A stretch of 64,000 bases of DNA from Rostratula benghalensis (GCA_013399305.1 VXAI01000089.1:2472909-2536908), one strand, 5' to 3'. Shown: positions 1 to 59,770, counted from the stretch's first letter. A program made the numbers and translations. The notes: a model not told the origin generated them from the letters alone.

Positions 1-3000
1 TTTTTATCCAAGGAATGTAAGAAGTGCAGACAACTGCAGATCCTCTGGAAAAACTTTTCCAAAATGTTTTTGGATGGGCGCTTTAAGTCCGTTTCTGCAG
101 GCAGTAGACAAAGTCCAAAATTGAAACTGGGAGGCTGACTGTCAAGAGATCTGCAAAGGCAGAGAAGGTAGAGAAGACTTCTTGCAATAGTGTGGGTCCC
201 CAGTTGTGTGTTGGGCAGTTAGCTATGTAGCTTTTATTAAGTGTTACACACTTGCACAGTTACCACTTTCAGTAAAGTACACTTCTGCTTTTTTTTCAGT
301 ATCTTGAAGCTAAAGATGAGATTCAAGTAATAAGTTGATGTTGATAGAGGTTTAGGTACGAAGGTCTGCTGCTGCATTGAATCTGTTACCACTAGGATCG
401 TATTTGTTTCCCATGGGGTTGTCCATGAACTTTCAGCGGTTTTGTTGTCCCTAACAGCATTATGTAACTTGGCTTAGAGGTTGAAATCAGGTAACAAATA
501 CAGCACAATGTGCATCACTGTTTTCTGATTCTGCAGAACTGGGCTTTTGGTCCGAACTTCCCTTCTGCTGAGATGCTTTTGAAGTGAGAGGTTTAGAATA
601 ATACCATCTTGGATTCTAGGTGCGTGTGTAGGGGTGTGGGAGGGGAAGACCGAAATCCCTCTGGAAGTGAAACTGAAAAAAAAAATGCAGTGTTACGTGA
701 AATCTGGCTTGGCTGTAGTGTCTGCTTGATACTAGGTGACAGAAGCTTGCAAAAAACATTTCTGAGAATCCTATCACAGAAGACTCTATGAACCCTGTTA
801 AAAACACGAGGAGAATCACAAGCATTTTAGCATTGGCCTTCACTGGTGAGGGGTTGCACTGGAAATTTTCTTAAATTTAAGACCATCTAACCTGCTGGTG
901 CCAGGTAATGGTCTGACTGCATCCAGGGGATCCAACAGTGCCTGTATCTACAATTAGCAACATAGCTATTCCAACAGACACCAGATCACTGTACCTCAAG
1001 GCACCGTCTTTCTCTTGCTGTTAACTTCTCTAAATAAAGAAAACTAAAATTGCTTACTGTGTGTGTCACAGTATAAGTATACTGGCATGTGCTGCAGAAG
1101 CAGGACAGTATTAAAAAGTTCTGGGTGCTTGCTTTAGTCTCCCAAAACTTCAACGTAGTCTGTCAATGCTGACTCTTATTTTGAACAAGCAAATAAAATG
1201 CAGAGTGTTAAGTTAAAAATGACACCTTTCATATTCTACTATCTGTCTTTTTTTGTATTTAACTCTTAAGTACAGCTTGCTAATACCAGCAGTATGTTGC
1301 TGAAAACTTATGCTTGGTGATAACTTCAATTTGCATGTATTTTCTGTGTTTTCCACTCTTAAACAATTTCTATGTTTGCTCTCAGTCTTGAGACTTCTAA
1401 TTTCAATCTCAATTAATTGCCTGATTTGCTGAAGATTGCATTTGGTTTATTTAAACTACAGGTTTATTAAGCTACAGAGGTAGGTTGAGAGAGCGGGATA
1501 GAGACTTTTCACATTGAGTTTGGTGTTAATTGCCCACTAGGAAATCTGTTACCACTGTCATCTAGTGAAAAGTTCGGCTTTCTCAGGGGATTTCAAGGGG
1601 GCTGAGCTCTCATAAGAGTGGTGGTTATGAAATTGCCACAGCTGGAAAATGCCCTGTCCACTTGAGTGTCTGAGTTGATACTGAGGCCAGAGTGCCTAGT
1701 TTGGATCTAACTTTCTGTATTTCTCAAGTTAATATTCAGCTTTGGCATTTTCTCTAGTAGTATTTTTTGTCTTCAGTGTGCATTAAGAACACTTACCTAA
1801 TTTTTAGAGTGTTCCTGTGAGCTAAAAAAACAGCTGCCAAGGAACTGGAACCCTCATTGTGAATCACAGTATAATATGGCAGTTTTCAGTGTAGTCAGGA
1901 TGCAATAAAAAGTGATTGCTTTGAAATATTGATGATGTTGAATCGAAGTTCACTTTTACCTAGGCAAAAGGATAGAGCATTGTTCAACTGAGCTTCTTGA
2001 AAATCCACAGAAGTTCAATTTTTGTACGCATCTCTTTTCCTGGGAAACAGATGCTGTTCTGTTTAAATACTTTTGGTCATAAAATAAGTGAGTGTTAATG
2101 CCAGGGTCTTGGCTAAAATCGAAGAACATATTATACCACCTGTCACTAAATTTCTTTGCAGCTTCAACAAACTGCAATATTCTTCACTTGCAACCCTGAA
2201 TTTTCTTGATGTTGCTGTGTCTTATCAAGAAGTGGTTGTGTCTGTCGTCTTTGAGATACGTTTTGAGCTCAGGTTAGAGTTTTACACTTGTATCATACTT
2301 TGCACATGTTTAGTTTCCAAAATGCCGGAAAAATCCTTTGAAATTAAATGCAAAAGCTGCAGAATAAAATACAAATTATACAGATTTTTATGTATTGACT
2401 AAGTGACTAAGTGTTAAGAATGAACAGAGTTTGTTAAAACTTCCTATTGCTATGCCTGTGTGGCATAAATTATCAGCTGATGAAAGATGGGTGTAGCAAA
2501 ATTCCCAGAAGGTAGCTCATCTTTTAGCTGAAGATCTTGCCTTAGCTTTTTTTTATGCTGACATGGCAGCAATAAGCTATATGTGTCACATGGGCCTGAA
2601 TCTCCTTCATACATCCTCTGTCAACAGCTAAAGTTTCCGTCTCCTAATTTAGTTTTAAGGATGGTGCAGTAAAACATCCTTCTAAGGGATTTTAAATGAA
2701 GACACTTTCCTGTGGATTTTGTTATTTGTTCCACTCTCCTTGAACACTTACTTTTTCTAAACCTGTCTTCAGAGGCAAATACTGCCTGAGTTAGTCTTTA
2801 GATGGAATTTAGGTTGACGCTGACAGGTTTGCCTGACTACAGACAGCCAGAATTCAATAAGGGTAAACTATTGCATTTCAGGGGGTCCTTTCCTTGTAGT
2901 TCTTAATCTACTGTAGCAAATGCAGCTGAACCATAACTGGACTGAATCTGGGACTCACTGAGCATACATTTATGCCAGAAGGGGTTAGGCTGATGGGACA

Positions 3001-6000
3001 GAGGCAGCTTATTGCAAAAGTAGCAGTATCTCAAGTCTGAGTGCTTTTTCTGACTTGTACCAACCAGCTGTTTAGGAAAGCAGCAGCTGTTGTCTGCCCA
3101 ATGAAATGATACTTCAGAACAGCGGGGGGGGAGGGGAAGTGCTTTGCCCTTTGAGACAAGTGGCAGATGTGAAAGTGCATCATTCCAATAACTTTCCTCA
3201 AGCAAAGGCAACAAAGCTGTGTGACAACATGGTCAGCAGCTATCAGAATATCCCATTTCTTATGTTATAACCCTGATCTGTTCACATACTTGCCCACCGT
3301 CCAGCAGGAGGGGAAAAGTGTGCTGTAAAGTCAGGGCAGAAATCAAGGCAACAGAGCAGCCTGTTTAAGTCCACAAGTGTCTTCATCTACCCTGGTCTCT
3401 TTCTTTTCATGTTACCTCTCAACTGATACTTGAAGAAAGTGCAAAGAACTCTACCAGGACATCCATGTAATAATGCCGAATACTCCCCTAGCATTACACA
3501 CTCAACTTTTTTCAGGTTAACTGCACTGTTTTAGGACTCTGGTACTTAGGACCAGGTTTCTAAAGCAACAAGGCACTACTCTTTTCTATGTCTACTGGTA
3601 AAACACATTGGCCATTGATACTGGTGCAATTACTACAAGGTGTAGTTTAAACCATTAAACCAGCAAGGTATGTCAATACTGGAGGCAGAGAATGGTTAGC
3701 ATAGTCACAATCCAGAAGAACACCAGTCCGAAGCATCAGCCTGCCAAGGCCAGGTCTGTTTGTAGCATGCTGATGTGAAACAGCAGTATAGTGTCCCATG
3801 TAGGTTGCAAGAGATACAGTCTCTAGCCATGACTTGATGTGAGTTTGGACAATCCACATCTACTACGTGTCTGCTTTTCAGTCTTCCCCAAAGATTGAGA
3901 AAGCTTTTATACTTTGGAAGTGCTGTTGCTCAGTGGTCTCATTTATACTAGTAAAGGAGCTGAATGGTTGCAAAGGTTGCCCTAAGCCAGGTAGAGAAAA
4001 TAAAATCAAGCTTCAGCACTGAAACAGATTATATTGTTTCCTTTCTTTTGGATTCGAGTCTTAAGTAAAATGAAACTACTATCCATAAGTATAACTCTCC
4101 AATGACCAACTAAATTGAAACACAAGGAGCAATCATGGGAGGCTGAAATAATTTAGCTGTACATATGTTTTCAGCATAATTAGATAGTGTTTCTGCTTGA
4201 ACTAATTGGACTACAATGAGTGGCCCATCCTTGATAATGTTCAGTGGGTTTTGCTACCTCTTGGATTGATCTGATGCTTTGTTCTGCAGGTGGCTTCTGC
4301 TGTTCTGTGCTTGGAGGGCATTAAGACTTGGCACTAATTCCAGAAGTGGTAGGTCTTCTAAATGTAGGGGAATGAAGAGCCACTATCATCTGCTGACTGC
4401 AGACTTGATACTGTGCTAACTTTAAAAGTCTGTAGATGTGAGTTAGGTTCGCCAGAGCTGCGAGGAGTGAGAGGCTGCCGTAGCAGTGGGAGGTAAAAAG
4501 GGAGGGAGGTCGCTTTTTCCTCATCAGCCTTCCTATGTAAGGTGAAATAAATATCAGTACAGGTCAGTTCTGTGGGGGAAGCCTTTCAAACAGAGTTTCC
4601 AGTATCATGATACTGGCAGAGGAGTAGTTCTGATATAGGTGTCTTGTGTTTGCATTTGAACCAGTAGTCTCCCAGATGTGTACTCACAGAGCCAGCTCAT
4701 GAAAACCCTTCCGCTCTTAGTAATGGTCATTTGATTAAAATGTCCAGTCCCGCTTTTTCCTGTGACTTGAATTTCCACTGAATTTAAGGTCACTGTGCTC
4801 AAGTACAGGAAATTCTGGATGGGGTCCTACTCGATGACAGCTCGTAACTTCAACTTCTGCTTAGTTCTATACTTTTTAATAGCCTAATGATACTTCTTTA
4901 TACTCAAACCAGTGTTTGCTATTACAATGCTCACATGTGGCGGGATGTGACAATGGTGTTTGGCTTCCAGTCTGTCTATTGATTGTATTTTTTAATGTAT
5001 TTTACTGTCTGAGTTGATGTTTTGAAACATCTAAAATCTGTGTATTATCTAGGACATAATGTTCCTAGTGCAGTAAAAATCCAATCGTAGCAGCAAATGC
5101 TACTTTCTGCCTCTTTAGGAGCACTTCTTTCTCTGAGCTGCATTTGTCCTTTTGAGACCTTCCCTGTAGCCTGTGTGAGCCCCAAATATGTTCTGTATGC
5201 TGCTCCTCAAAATAATTTTCTTGCAATAATGAAGTATTGTAACTGGTCAGATATGAGGTCTGCCATTTCTGTGGGTGTCAAGTGAATTCAAAGGCTAAGA
5301 AATTTCCAGTTTGTCCTTATTTTGTGAAAATTAGCAAGAGAATTTTCAGCCAGTTAAAATTGCTTTGTGATCTGGAGCTCTGCTCAAGATTTCCTTCTTC
5401 AAACAATCTAATGAAAATACTTAGAATGTTTCCTTTAAGACTGTATCAATTTTTGTGCTGTTAGGGAAAAAAATTATCCAGGCTCCTATTTCTTCATTGG
5501 CAAGCTGCATTTCACAGTTGTCTGTGGCAATAACAGAATTTGGCTTGCAGTAGGGGAAGATGTGAGAATGTATCTTCCGTGGTTTTACCTCAGGGCCTAT
5601 GGAGGTGGTTGGATGTGTCCCTTTATTGGCAGAAGTGCTGCAGGCTGTGTTTGCTGACAGGACTGCTGGTGACCAGCCAGTGGTTTTGCTTCTCTCCTTG
5701 TGTCCTTGCTTTCTGGTGCAGTCTTTCTGTTGTCATGTGTGTCACATAGGAGAGGTCCTGGTGTAATTTGGGACTTAAAGAGAGATATGAGCCTTGAGTC
5801 TGCTGATGCCTTTCTGTGCAGGTTGCAGGTGGGATCTCAGCTGCCTTACGTGGGCTCTGTATCCTGAAATCAACACATATCCCCACTGAAGACTAACCAA
5901 GGATGGGTGTTGTGTGTGCACTGGTACATGGTGTCAGCTGTGTTTTCTGCCAGTGACTTTTTCTTTTAAGCAAAAATGTAGACGTGTAGAGGAACGGAAA

Positions 6001-9000
6001 TGGTCATAGTGTCTGCAGTCCCAAGATGAGAGGGAAGGCCTGGGCTTCTTGCACAATGCTTCCCCCTTTTCCAGGAGAGATCTTAGCTGCTGGAGATGGA
6101 TGGCAGGCCCCCTCCTCTACTCACATCACCATTTGGCATGCCACGTACATGAAGATAATGGTGTCTGCTTAAGTAGGTCCTCACTTAGGTGTTTTCTGAG
6201 GTCTACAGAGGCATCACTGTTAGATGTCTGATGGATACAGAGCAGATAGCTGTAGCCTAGCATAATAATAGGTCAAGGCTGCAGAAGGAACAGCACTTTG
6301 ACTGTGAACAAATTAGGCTTGTATTTTCACACTAGCTGATCTTGCACAACAGGCCTGCTGAGCTGCTTGATTTCTTGTCAGCAAATCAGGGTATGGCTGT
6401 CCAGCTTGTTCGGAGGACATTTTTAGCTCCTGCCAGTATAAACAGGGATACAGGCAGCTCTGAGAGCTGTTCCCACCACACAGGAGAAAGATTCCCTTAC
6501 AGGAAAAGGAAAATTAAAACACAGTAATTGCTTTAAAAATAAAATAAAATAAAATCTTAATGTTGTTTTATCATGCTTTCTTGGATGTGTTGCCCAAAGT
6601 TAGGAATATAATGAGGGCAGATGAAAAGTTGCTGTCTTGCCAAGACCAACACTGGCCTGTCTGAAAGGTCCGCTTTTCACGGTGTAGATGGTCAGGGTCT
6701 TTAGCTCAGTAGGGTGCAATGCTAGAACAGATTCAACAACAGATTTCTGTTTCCTCTGGATGATTGGCAGTTCACAAGTTATGCCGTCTTTGGTACTACT
6801 GTTAAACTTGTTTGAAAGTCCATTTTTATTTTCAATGGAAGTTGCTTCAGACACCTTTTGTCTAAAAAATCAGTGATGGGTAATGAGTGTGCAAATCATT
6901 TGATATGTTCAAGTGCACTAGTCTGTATTCCTGAGGAATACTTCCCAGATACTTCATTGAAAAAATTCTGGCATACAAGATAATTCTTTTCAGCTCTTGC
7001 TTTTTCTACTCTGCTGCTCGTCACTGTCTGATGGCTTACTGAAAGGCAAGGCAGGTTTCTAGCTAGAGTCTTTGCAGTGCTCATGTGTGCTCCCATTGAA
7101 TGCTTTCAGCTGCCAGAGCTGAAGCTTCAGCTCTTGGTCCCACCTTCAACCTTTTTATGCACTTGTCTAGCAAAACCTTCTCTTGCTTGGAATAGTGAAT
7201 ACTAGTGAACACTTGATGCCCTGGGTGAAGCAGGCCTGTGTGACTGGGGAGCCTCATGACCTTGTCCTCTGGTTATACCCAGAGTGGAGTGGTGTTGTAC
7301 AGGCTTGACAGCCAGCTGTGCAGTCTGGGTGGTGTGGGTGCCTGAGTTATTGCCCTTACTTGAGCGCTCTGCAGGGGTGTCTCACACCCACCTTTCCTTG
7401 TTTTAGAAGCGTGGCTTTACCTGAGTGGAGAACTGGGAGCCATGAATCTGAACTTTGTGCAGGGCAAAGCCAATGCCTTATTTGCTCACTTGCCACTCTT
7501 TCTTGCTTTGCTCTGTTAACCAGTGGAGAGGGGTGCCCCTGACTGTATTGTGCTGGGAACTCACTTGTCTGTCTTGTCTCCTTGGGGCTGTTGTGTAAAC
7601 CTGCTGACTCTAAAGAACAAAGCTAAAGATTCTCATGCCCCATCCCGTCTCACATCTTTCTATGATGCATTAATGCTGCTGTTATGAAAATGACTGTGTT
7701 GCCCTATGTGCAGTCTCTATGATGAGAAATGAAAGGTCATAATTTAATACCAGCTCCTCTGTTGCCTTGATGCTTGGTTGTGAGGAATACAGGCTTAGCC
7801 AAAGGCTAGGTAATCCTCCAACCACAATGGATATATAGAAAATAATGTAATTGTTTTCTGACTTGCATGTTCCATCAGTAGGGAGTTAAATCCCATTAAG
7901 ATACTGTCATGCTTGTAGACGGGGCACACTGACCTGCTTTCCTCTTAGCTGAATTAATTTATAGCATGAATCCCCCTTTTCCTCCTTCCTTCACCCAGTT
8001 CCTTGTAGGGACTTAGAGCATGTGAAGCTGAGAAGTGAATGCTATGTCCGACTGTCACATTATTTTCACCAAGTTAGTTTGCTTCGAACCAGCTGTAAGA
8101 CTGGTTTATTGTACATTATGGGCACAAACCTTTGGGCAGAAACCTTGCAAATTGAAGCCAGACCTGGTGAGCTTTGTACTGCACAGTGGATAGAGATATG
8201 TTGAAATATCCCTTGCATGCCTTTTTTTTTTTTTTAGAAGGCAGTGTTCAGGATATGAAAACTGTAGCCACAATTTCCGTGGGGTTTTGTTTCTCTACCC
8301 TATTGTTTAATTTTAAAAGACACTGCACCATTAAGTTTCTGGAGGAAGGTATGAACCCTCTGTGCTTCCAAGAAGCAAGAAAGAATGAGAGAGACATTTG
8401 AAGGAGAATAGGCTTGCTCTGTAACCTGTCCCCATAGGCTATCTTGTTCTACTTGTCTGTGGATCTTTACAGTATTGCTGGAAATGGTTACTGTGAGACC
8501 TGTCACGGTCCTACTCGTGATAAGATCGGCAGACTAAAACTGCTTAGAGCAGTGGTTTCTCTTGCTCTTCCGGCACTGAGCCACCTTTTGAGGTTGTGAT
8601 AGTAACTGGGGGGATGTGTCTCTAAAATGAGGACACTAAAAAACCCTCTGGCTGTGAAGAACGTACAGACTATGGACACTTTGTTCACAGCACAATCATA
8701 GCCTGAGTTCTGATGTGCATGGGATTGGGACCCCACATAGCAATGACTTGCTGTTTTTACAATGAACACTTTTTGTTTTGCTGTTCAATTTGACTATAAT
8801 GTAGCAAGTATGTGGGTTCTGTTTTTCTTTGCTAATTCATGTGTACATCTTGAGCTCCTTGAGTAAATCTGGGTTGTTGTTTTTCCCCCATTGTCACAAT
8901 TTGATTCTCAAACAAGGAATGACCAGCCTAGCACTCTGCTCAGACATGAAGGTGAAGGCACTGCAAAAAGTCGAGCTGTCAGGAAAATAGAAATCTTAAA

Positions 9001-11234
9001 AAGATTTAAAGCAGTGTGTCACTCCTGTAAGGGATGCCCTGCACTCTGAAAATTAGTTCCTGATTTCCATGCCCAGAATTCAGCCCCCAAGGTTGATTTG
9101 AAATGTGTGGAAACAAAGTACAGCTGTGCCTTTCATGGAGTCAGTAGCTGTAAAATGCTGCACCTGCAATTGTCTAATCCTGACCTGTGACTTCAGAGAG
9201 GAAGGGTGGTTTTGTAGTTAAAGCACAAGACTTCCAATTCTGGGAGCTCTCAGTTCTTCTGGAGGCTTCCTTACATGACAGTAGGGAGGACCTTTCTACC
9301 CCATGTGGGAAATAGACTTATGCTTGTTTCAAGGAGATGAGGACCTTCTCCTGCTGTGTTGCCATATAGTGCCTGAGCTGCAACTAGGCAGAACAAAAGC
9401 ATTTCAGCCTCATTGGGCCTGCTGGCATTGGGTGTTATTTGTGTGTAGTTTATAATAAAACCTTCTGTTTGTGTTCTCTTGTTCCTCCCTTGCAGTTAGG
9501 ACTGAAAATGTAAAAGCATCTACAAGGAGGACAACCTACCTCAGTATTTCTTCTGAAGATGTTCATCCCACCATTGAATCAGTAAGATGGTTCACATTGG
9601 ATCTGACTGTCTCTGAGCATGGTTGCTCAACTGGATCTCAAGTTCATCCCCGTATTTGTGCTGGGGCTTGGTCTCAGTTGCTGGGACCCAAGAGACTGCA
9701 ACAGGAGGCCATCGTACCTTGTAGTGGTGGTGAGGGGAACCAGTGGATTGTGGCTCCCCTGGTTTCCTGTTGAAGATGAAGGGGAATGGGAAAGAGAGGT
9801 TGCGAGTCCACATCGGTGAAAGTATTTCTCTGATGTGCTGCCCAGATGCTGCAGCTGTTTTGCTCTGTGCCTGCTGGCTTGCAATAGCCAACTGTGCCAA
9901 TGCTCTTGGTCAGTCTGAAGTGTGAGAAAAGATGCATGAGTTAAATCATGCTTGAATTGAGATATTTTGGCTCACGTTTTTTGAGTAACGTGATAGTGTG
10001 TCTGCACTTTTATGGCAGCAGTAGGAACTCTGGTTGTAAAATGTTTGCATTATTAGGTAAGCTTAGAATTAGCTTTCAAAAGACTTGCCTATTTCTGTTG
10101 TTTTCTATTTTTGGAGGAGTTCTTTTAACTAATGCTCTTGTATTTCCTTAGGCCCTGGTGGGCAAGCAGTCTTGGAGGAGAAAGGCTGTTCTCAAGAGGA
10201 AACCTCTATTAACCGTTGTCTTTTTGAAGTATCCAGGGCAGGAATACAGACTGATTGCAGTGTTTGATGCTCTTCTGCGGTTTCATGTGCAAAACATTAC
10301 GCATGCCTCCATGATTTGAGGAGGATTGCGTAAGACACTGAGCCATGAGCACTGGAAGTAGGACCAGACAGAAATCGGGGAGAAAATGTGTGGTAAGAAA
10401 GGCTGGTGGCTTTCTCTGAGCACTGCAGCAGGACCATGGTGGTGAAATTCAGTCCCTTGGTCTTGCACAGCTTCCATGTGTGGTTTTAGGCAGACAAAGG
10501 TTATGACCAGTGATCACGGGCTGTGACCACCGGGCTGGAAGCCAAGCATTGTCCCACAGGCAGTTTCGGTAACTCTACGTTCTGTTCCCTTCGTGTTTTC
10601 CTCCAAATGATGATGAAAACTTCTTCAGACTTTTGTAGGAGTTGTCTTGGAAGGCAGCTTTGATTTTTCACAAAATTCTAGTGCTGAGTGAGTCTGAAAA
10701 TGCTCAGCATGACAGAAAGGCAGGGGAGGAATGCTCTGTTAATGCTGGGCTGGTAATTACAGCTGTGGAAAATGTCAGGCTCTTTGTTACTCCCATCGTG
10801 ATTACTGACAGACAAGCAGGAATCCCGATGTAGTTCAGGTTCCTGCAATTACCTGTAGAATATGTCCCTGACCAAGAATATCCTGCTTCCTTATGGCAAA
10901 AAACCGACCAAAACTCAAACCAAACGCACAAACAAAAAAGCCTGGGGAAATCTGAAACCTAATTAGTGAGGGAACAGAAAAAATAGAATTATTGCTTGGT
11001 TAGTTGTTTTTGTTAAAAGGTGTATAGCCCTTTAAGAGGAGCTTGAAAAAATATTTTCAAGGGGGATAGATTTAATAAAAAAGCTTGCAAACATCTGATC
11101 TCTGCATGCCAGCATACCTTCAGCCAACTACCCCTTTGTCCGAGTTTCCGAACTGTTGATTATCTCGCCAGAAAATAAACAAACTGCAGAAGTGTTTAGG
11201 GAGTTTTGTGTATTTAGGAAGTAACCAAGGAATT
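1..11234. other. Intron 5 by gene order (5' part); no gene seen
   Basis: No ABCA1 exon was found here. I looked for the conserved peptides of exons 2-5 (for example the LLLWKN and CHFPNK stretches) and saw none. The DNA is AT-rich with only simple low-complexity tracts: a G-run near 3123-3137, an (AAAAT)n tract at about 6533-6556 and a T-run at about 8221-8235. Reading frames are short and overlap on several frames, for example around 9592-9937, with no recognisable domain. By position it should be intron 5, but if the CpG island that follows is the main promoter, it would instead be DNA upstream of the gene. Confidence 0.6.
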
Positions 11235-11830
11235 CGGGGTGGGGGCAGTTTTTCCTCCAGTTGCGGTAAAGCTGGGTGCTTTAGTCTCTGCTGTTAAAGA
11301 AAAGGACGTTTTTGTTACTGCGGGAGCCGGCTCTTTTCCCAGCCTTTCCCCGGATTGGGAGAAGGGTTGGCTGGCTTTGGTGGCAGGGGGTCGTTTGCAC
11401 GGCGTGGTCAAAAACAGTAAACCTGTGTATTGCCGGCTTGTCCTGCCGGTGGGGAAGAGGAGGGCGAGTGAGGAACTCTCTCTCGTCCCAGAGTAACCTC
11501 CGCGTCGCCTCAGCAGAGGGGGGTGAATTACTTTTCCCCCCCACCCCCCCCGGTGGAACAAAAAGGCGAGAGGGAATATGTAACTGGATCTGGAGAGGAG
11601 GGAGCAGTGACCGACAGTAACCCCGCGGGCGGCGCGCGGCAGCAGGAGCCGAGCCCTCCCCTCGCCGCCTGCGTTGCCAGACCCGCAGTGACACCCCTTC
11701 CACCACCCACCACCCCCTCTCCAGCCCTACCCCCCTCCCCAGCCTTCTTGAGGGTACCGGCTTGCGCTTCCTTGGGGGTATTACCCGCCGGGCGACGCGA
11801 AAATACAAGAAGGTGGAGTGGGGATGGGAT
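11235..11830. promoter_or_regulatory. CpG island, possible internal or displaced ABCA1 promoter
   Basis: This stretch is GC-rich and CpG-dense, unlike the AT-rich DNA on both sides. I count about 36 CpG in roughly 600 bp, an observed/expected ratio of about 0.7 by hand. The densest part is 11610-11800, with GCGGGCGGCGCGCGG near 11624. It contains GC-box-like runs and a DR4 element, and no TATA box was seen. It ends about 1.1 kb before exon 6. Long frames open on both strands are explained by a lack of AT-rich stop codons and resemble no protein I know. In vertebrates such islands usually mark promoters; that it drives ABCA1 is inference. Confidence 0.65.
11608..11623 (+). promoter_or_regulatory. 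DR4 element like the ABCA1 LXR response element
   Basis: The bases TGACCGACAGTAACCC form a direct repeat of two hexamers spaced by four (TGACCG, acag, TAACCC). As I recall it, the LXR/RXR element of the human ABCA1 promoter is TGACCGATAGTAACCT, so 14 of 16 positions agree and the orientation relative to the gene is the same. The run just upstream (GAGGAGGGAG) also resembles the human promoter, as does GAGCCGAGCC downstream. LXR binding here is inference. Confidence 0.5.
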
Positions 11831-11842
11831 GGGATGGGAGGG
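11821..11842 (+). other. Putative G-quadruplex at the downstream edge of the CpG island
   Basis: Five GGG runs are separated by loops of one or two bases (AT, AT, AT, A), which meets the usual G3+N1-7 rule for an intramolecular quadruplex. It sits at the 3' edge of the CpG island on the ABCA1 sense strand. It could equally be read as a short GGGAT tandem repeat. Confidence 0.6.
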
Positions 11843-12116
11843 AAGTTCTGTTACAGCTGTTCTCTATAGGAGGGGGAAAGTACAAGCCCTTGGGGCTCCC
11901 TTGCATTTCTTTGCCTGGTTCCCCGCTGGTTGACTTTTCTGGGCTTGGAAATCTTCAACCTGGTAAATCCCACAAAACTGGCTCTCTCAGCTTGTCTTGG
12001 CGTAGCTGCTTTCCTCATCACTGCTTATTTAAGCATAGTAAATGTAGAGTTGTCCTCTCCTTAAAAAAAAAAACAAAACAAAAAAAACAACAAAAAACCA
12101 CAACCCAAACCAAGCA

Positions 12117-12173
12117 TTCTGATCTCCAGAGGCCAGGCCCCTTCCAACCCCGTATCATTCTGTGACTCTGTAA
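12117..12173 (+). repeat. CR1 LINE 3'-tail fragment in intron 5
   Basis: The stretch GATCTCCAGAGG, then CCCTTCCAACCCC, then ATTCTGTGACTCTG is the sense 3' end of a CR1 element, ending in the usual 8-bp-type tail. Only about 55 bp can be recognised. An A- and C-rich tract (12061-12110) lies directly upstream. Confidence 0.7.
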
Positions 12174-12925
12174 CCCAAACCAGTGTGAGGGTCAGTTCCT
12201 TAAGTTCCAGGTTTGTGAACTTTATTAGTGAACGTGGATTGTAATTTCCAGATGGTTCCCATCTGCTGTGGTGGAGGTACAAAATCGTTTTAAAGCCATA
12301 AGCTGAAACACCAATGGCTTCAGAAGGTGAAGCTTTTTCGAAAGAAAATGCAATTAAAAAGCATTTGCAGAAATTTTGCAGAGTGGTTAAGATTGCTTCC
12401 TAGATCTGTGATTCTGTATCGTACCTGTGTGTCTGCATGTGTCAAGAGTTTGAAAGTGATGGTAGTCTAATGTTAACATAATTAAATACAAGATAGGAAG
12501 TCCCTCAGAGGTGTGTGCACTAGCTCAGTCCTGTGTTCACTTACAACACAGTGAAGCTGAATCCTTGTGCAAGGCTACTAGTGGAGTTCACTCCAGATCA
12601 GTGGAGCAGCTTGGTGTGCCTCACTAATTCTGTATATGTGTGTGCAAATTGAGCTGAAGTAATGATGTTAACGGGAGGTGTTTTTAAAGGTGTTTTGTTT
12701 TGGTTTTTTTTTTTCCATGAGATCAAAACAACTTGGATAAACATCTCTGAAAGTTGTGAAGGTTGAGAGCCTGTTGCCATCATCTTCTCTTTTCACTTTG
12801 TGCTATGGTCCATGTAATTCTGTCTTCTGTGTTTGTCAGCTTTGCTTTTCCTGTTCAGGGTTCTCACATGAGTTTCCTTTTGACTTTGCCCTGACCACAA
12901 TGTTGCTTGTTTTGTCCCTTTCCAG

Positions 12926-59636
<46,711 letters not shown>

Positions 59637-59748
59637 GCCAATTTGCAAAGAAATTATGAGCAGAATGCCAACTTCCTTTTCCTGGGATAGGATACTCCCA
59701 AAGAAGAAGCTAGAGGAAGAGAAACTGGACACTCTACTGATAACCATT

Positions 59749-59770
59749 CAATGCAATGCAATTCAATGCA
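59749..59770 (+). promoter_or_regulatory. Triple miR-33 seed-match cluster
   Basis: Three copies of CAATGCA, the match to the miR-33 seed UGCAUUG, occur at 59749-59755, 59754-59760 (overlapping by two bases) and 59764-59770. Human ABCA1 has a three-site miR-33 cluster in the same early part of its 3'UTR, by which the SREBF2-hosted miR-33 represses cholesterol efflux. Retained sites suggest the same circuit here. Confidence 0.88.

Noticed and set aside
9471..9937. Possible exon after an acceptor-like CCTTGCAG near 9488, and several overlapping frames to 9937
   Set aside because: The translation does not match ABCA1 exons 2-5 or any domain I know, and frames are open on both strands at once, typical of chance.
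11281..11933. Long open frames on both strands across the CpG island (175 codons minus, 136 codons plus)
   Set aside because: GC-rich DNA has few stop codons; the peptides are low-complexity Pro/Arg/Gly-rich, resemble nothing known, and overlap on several frames.
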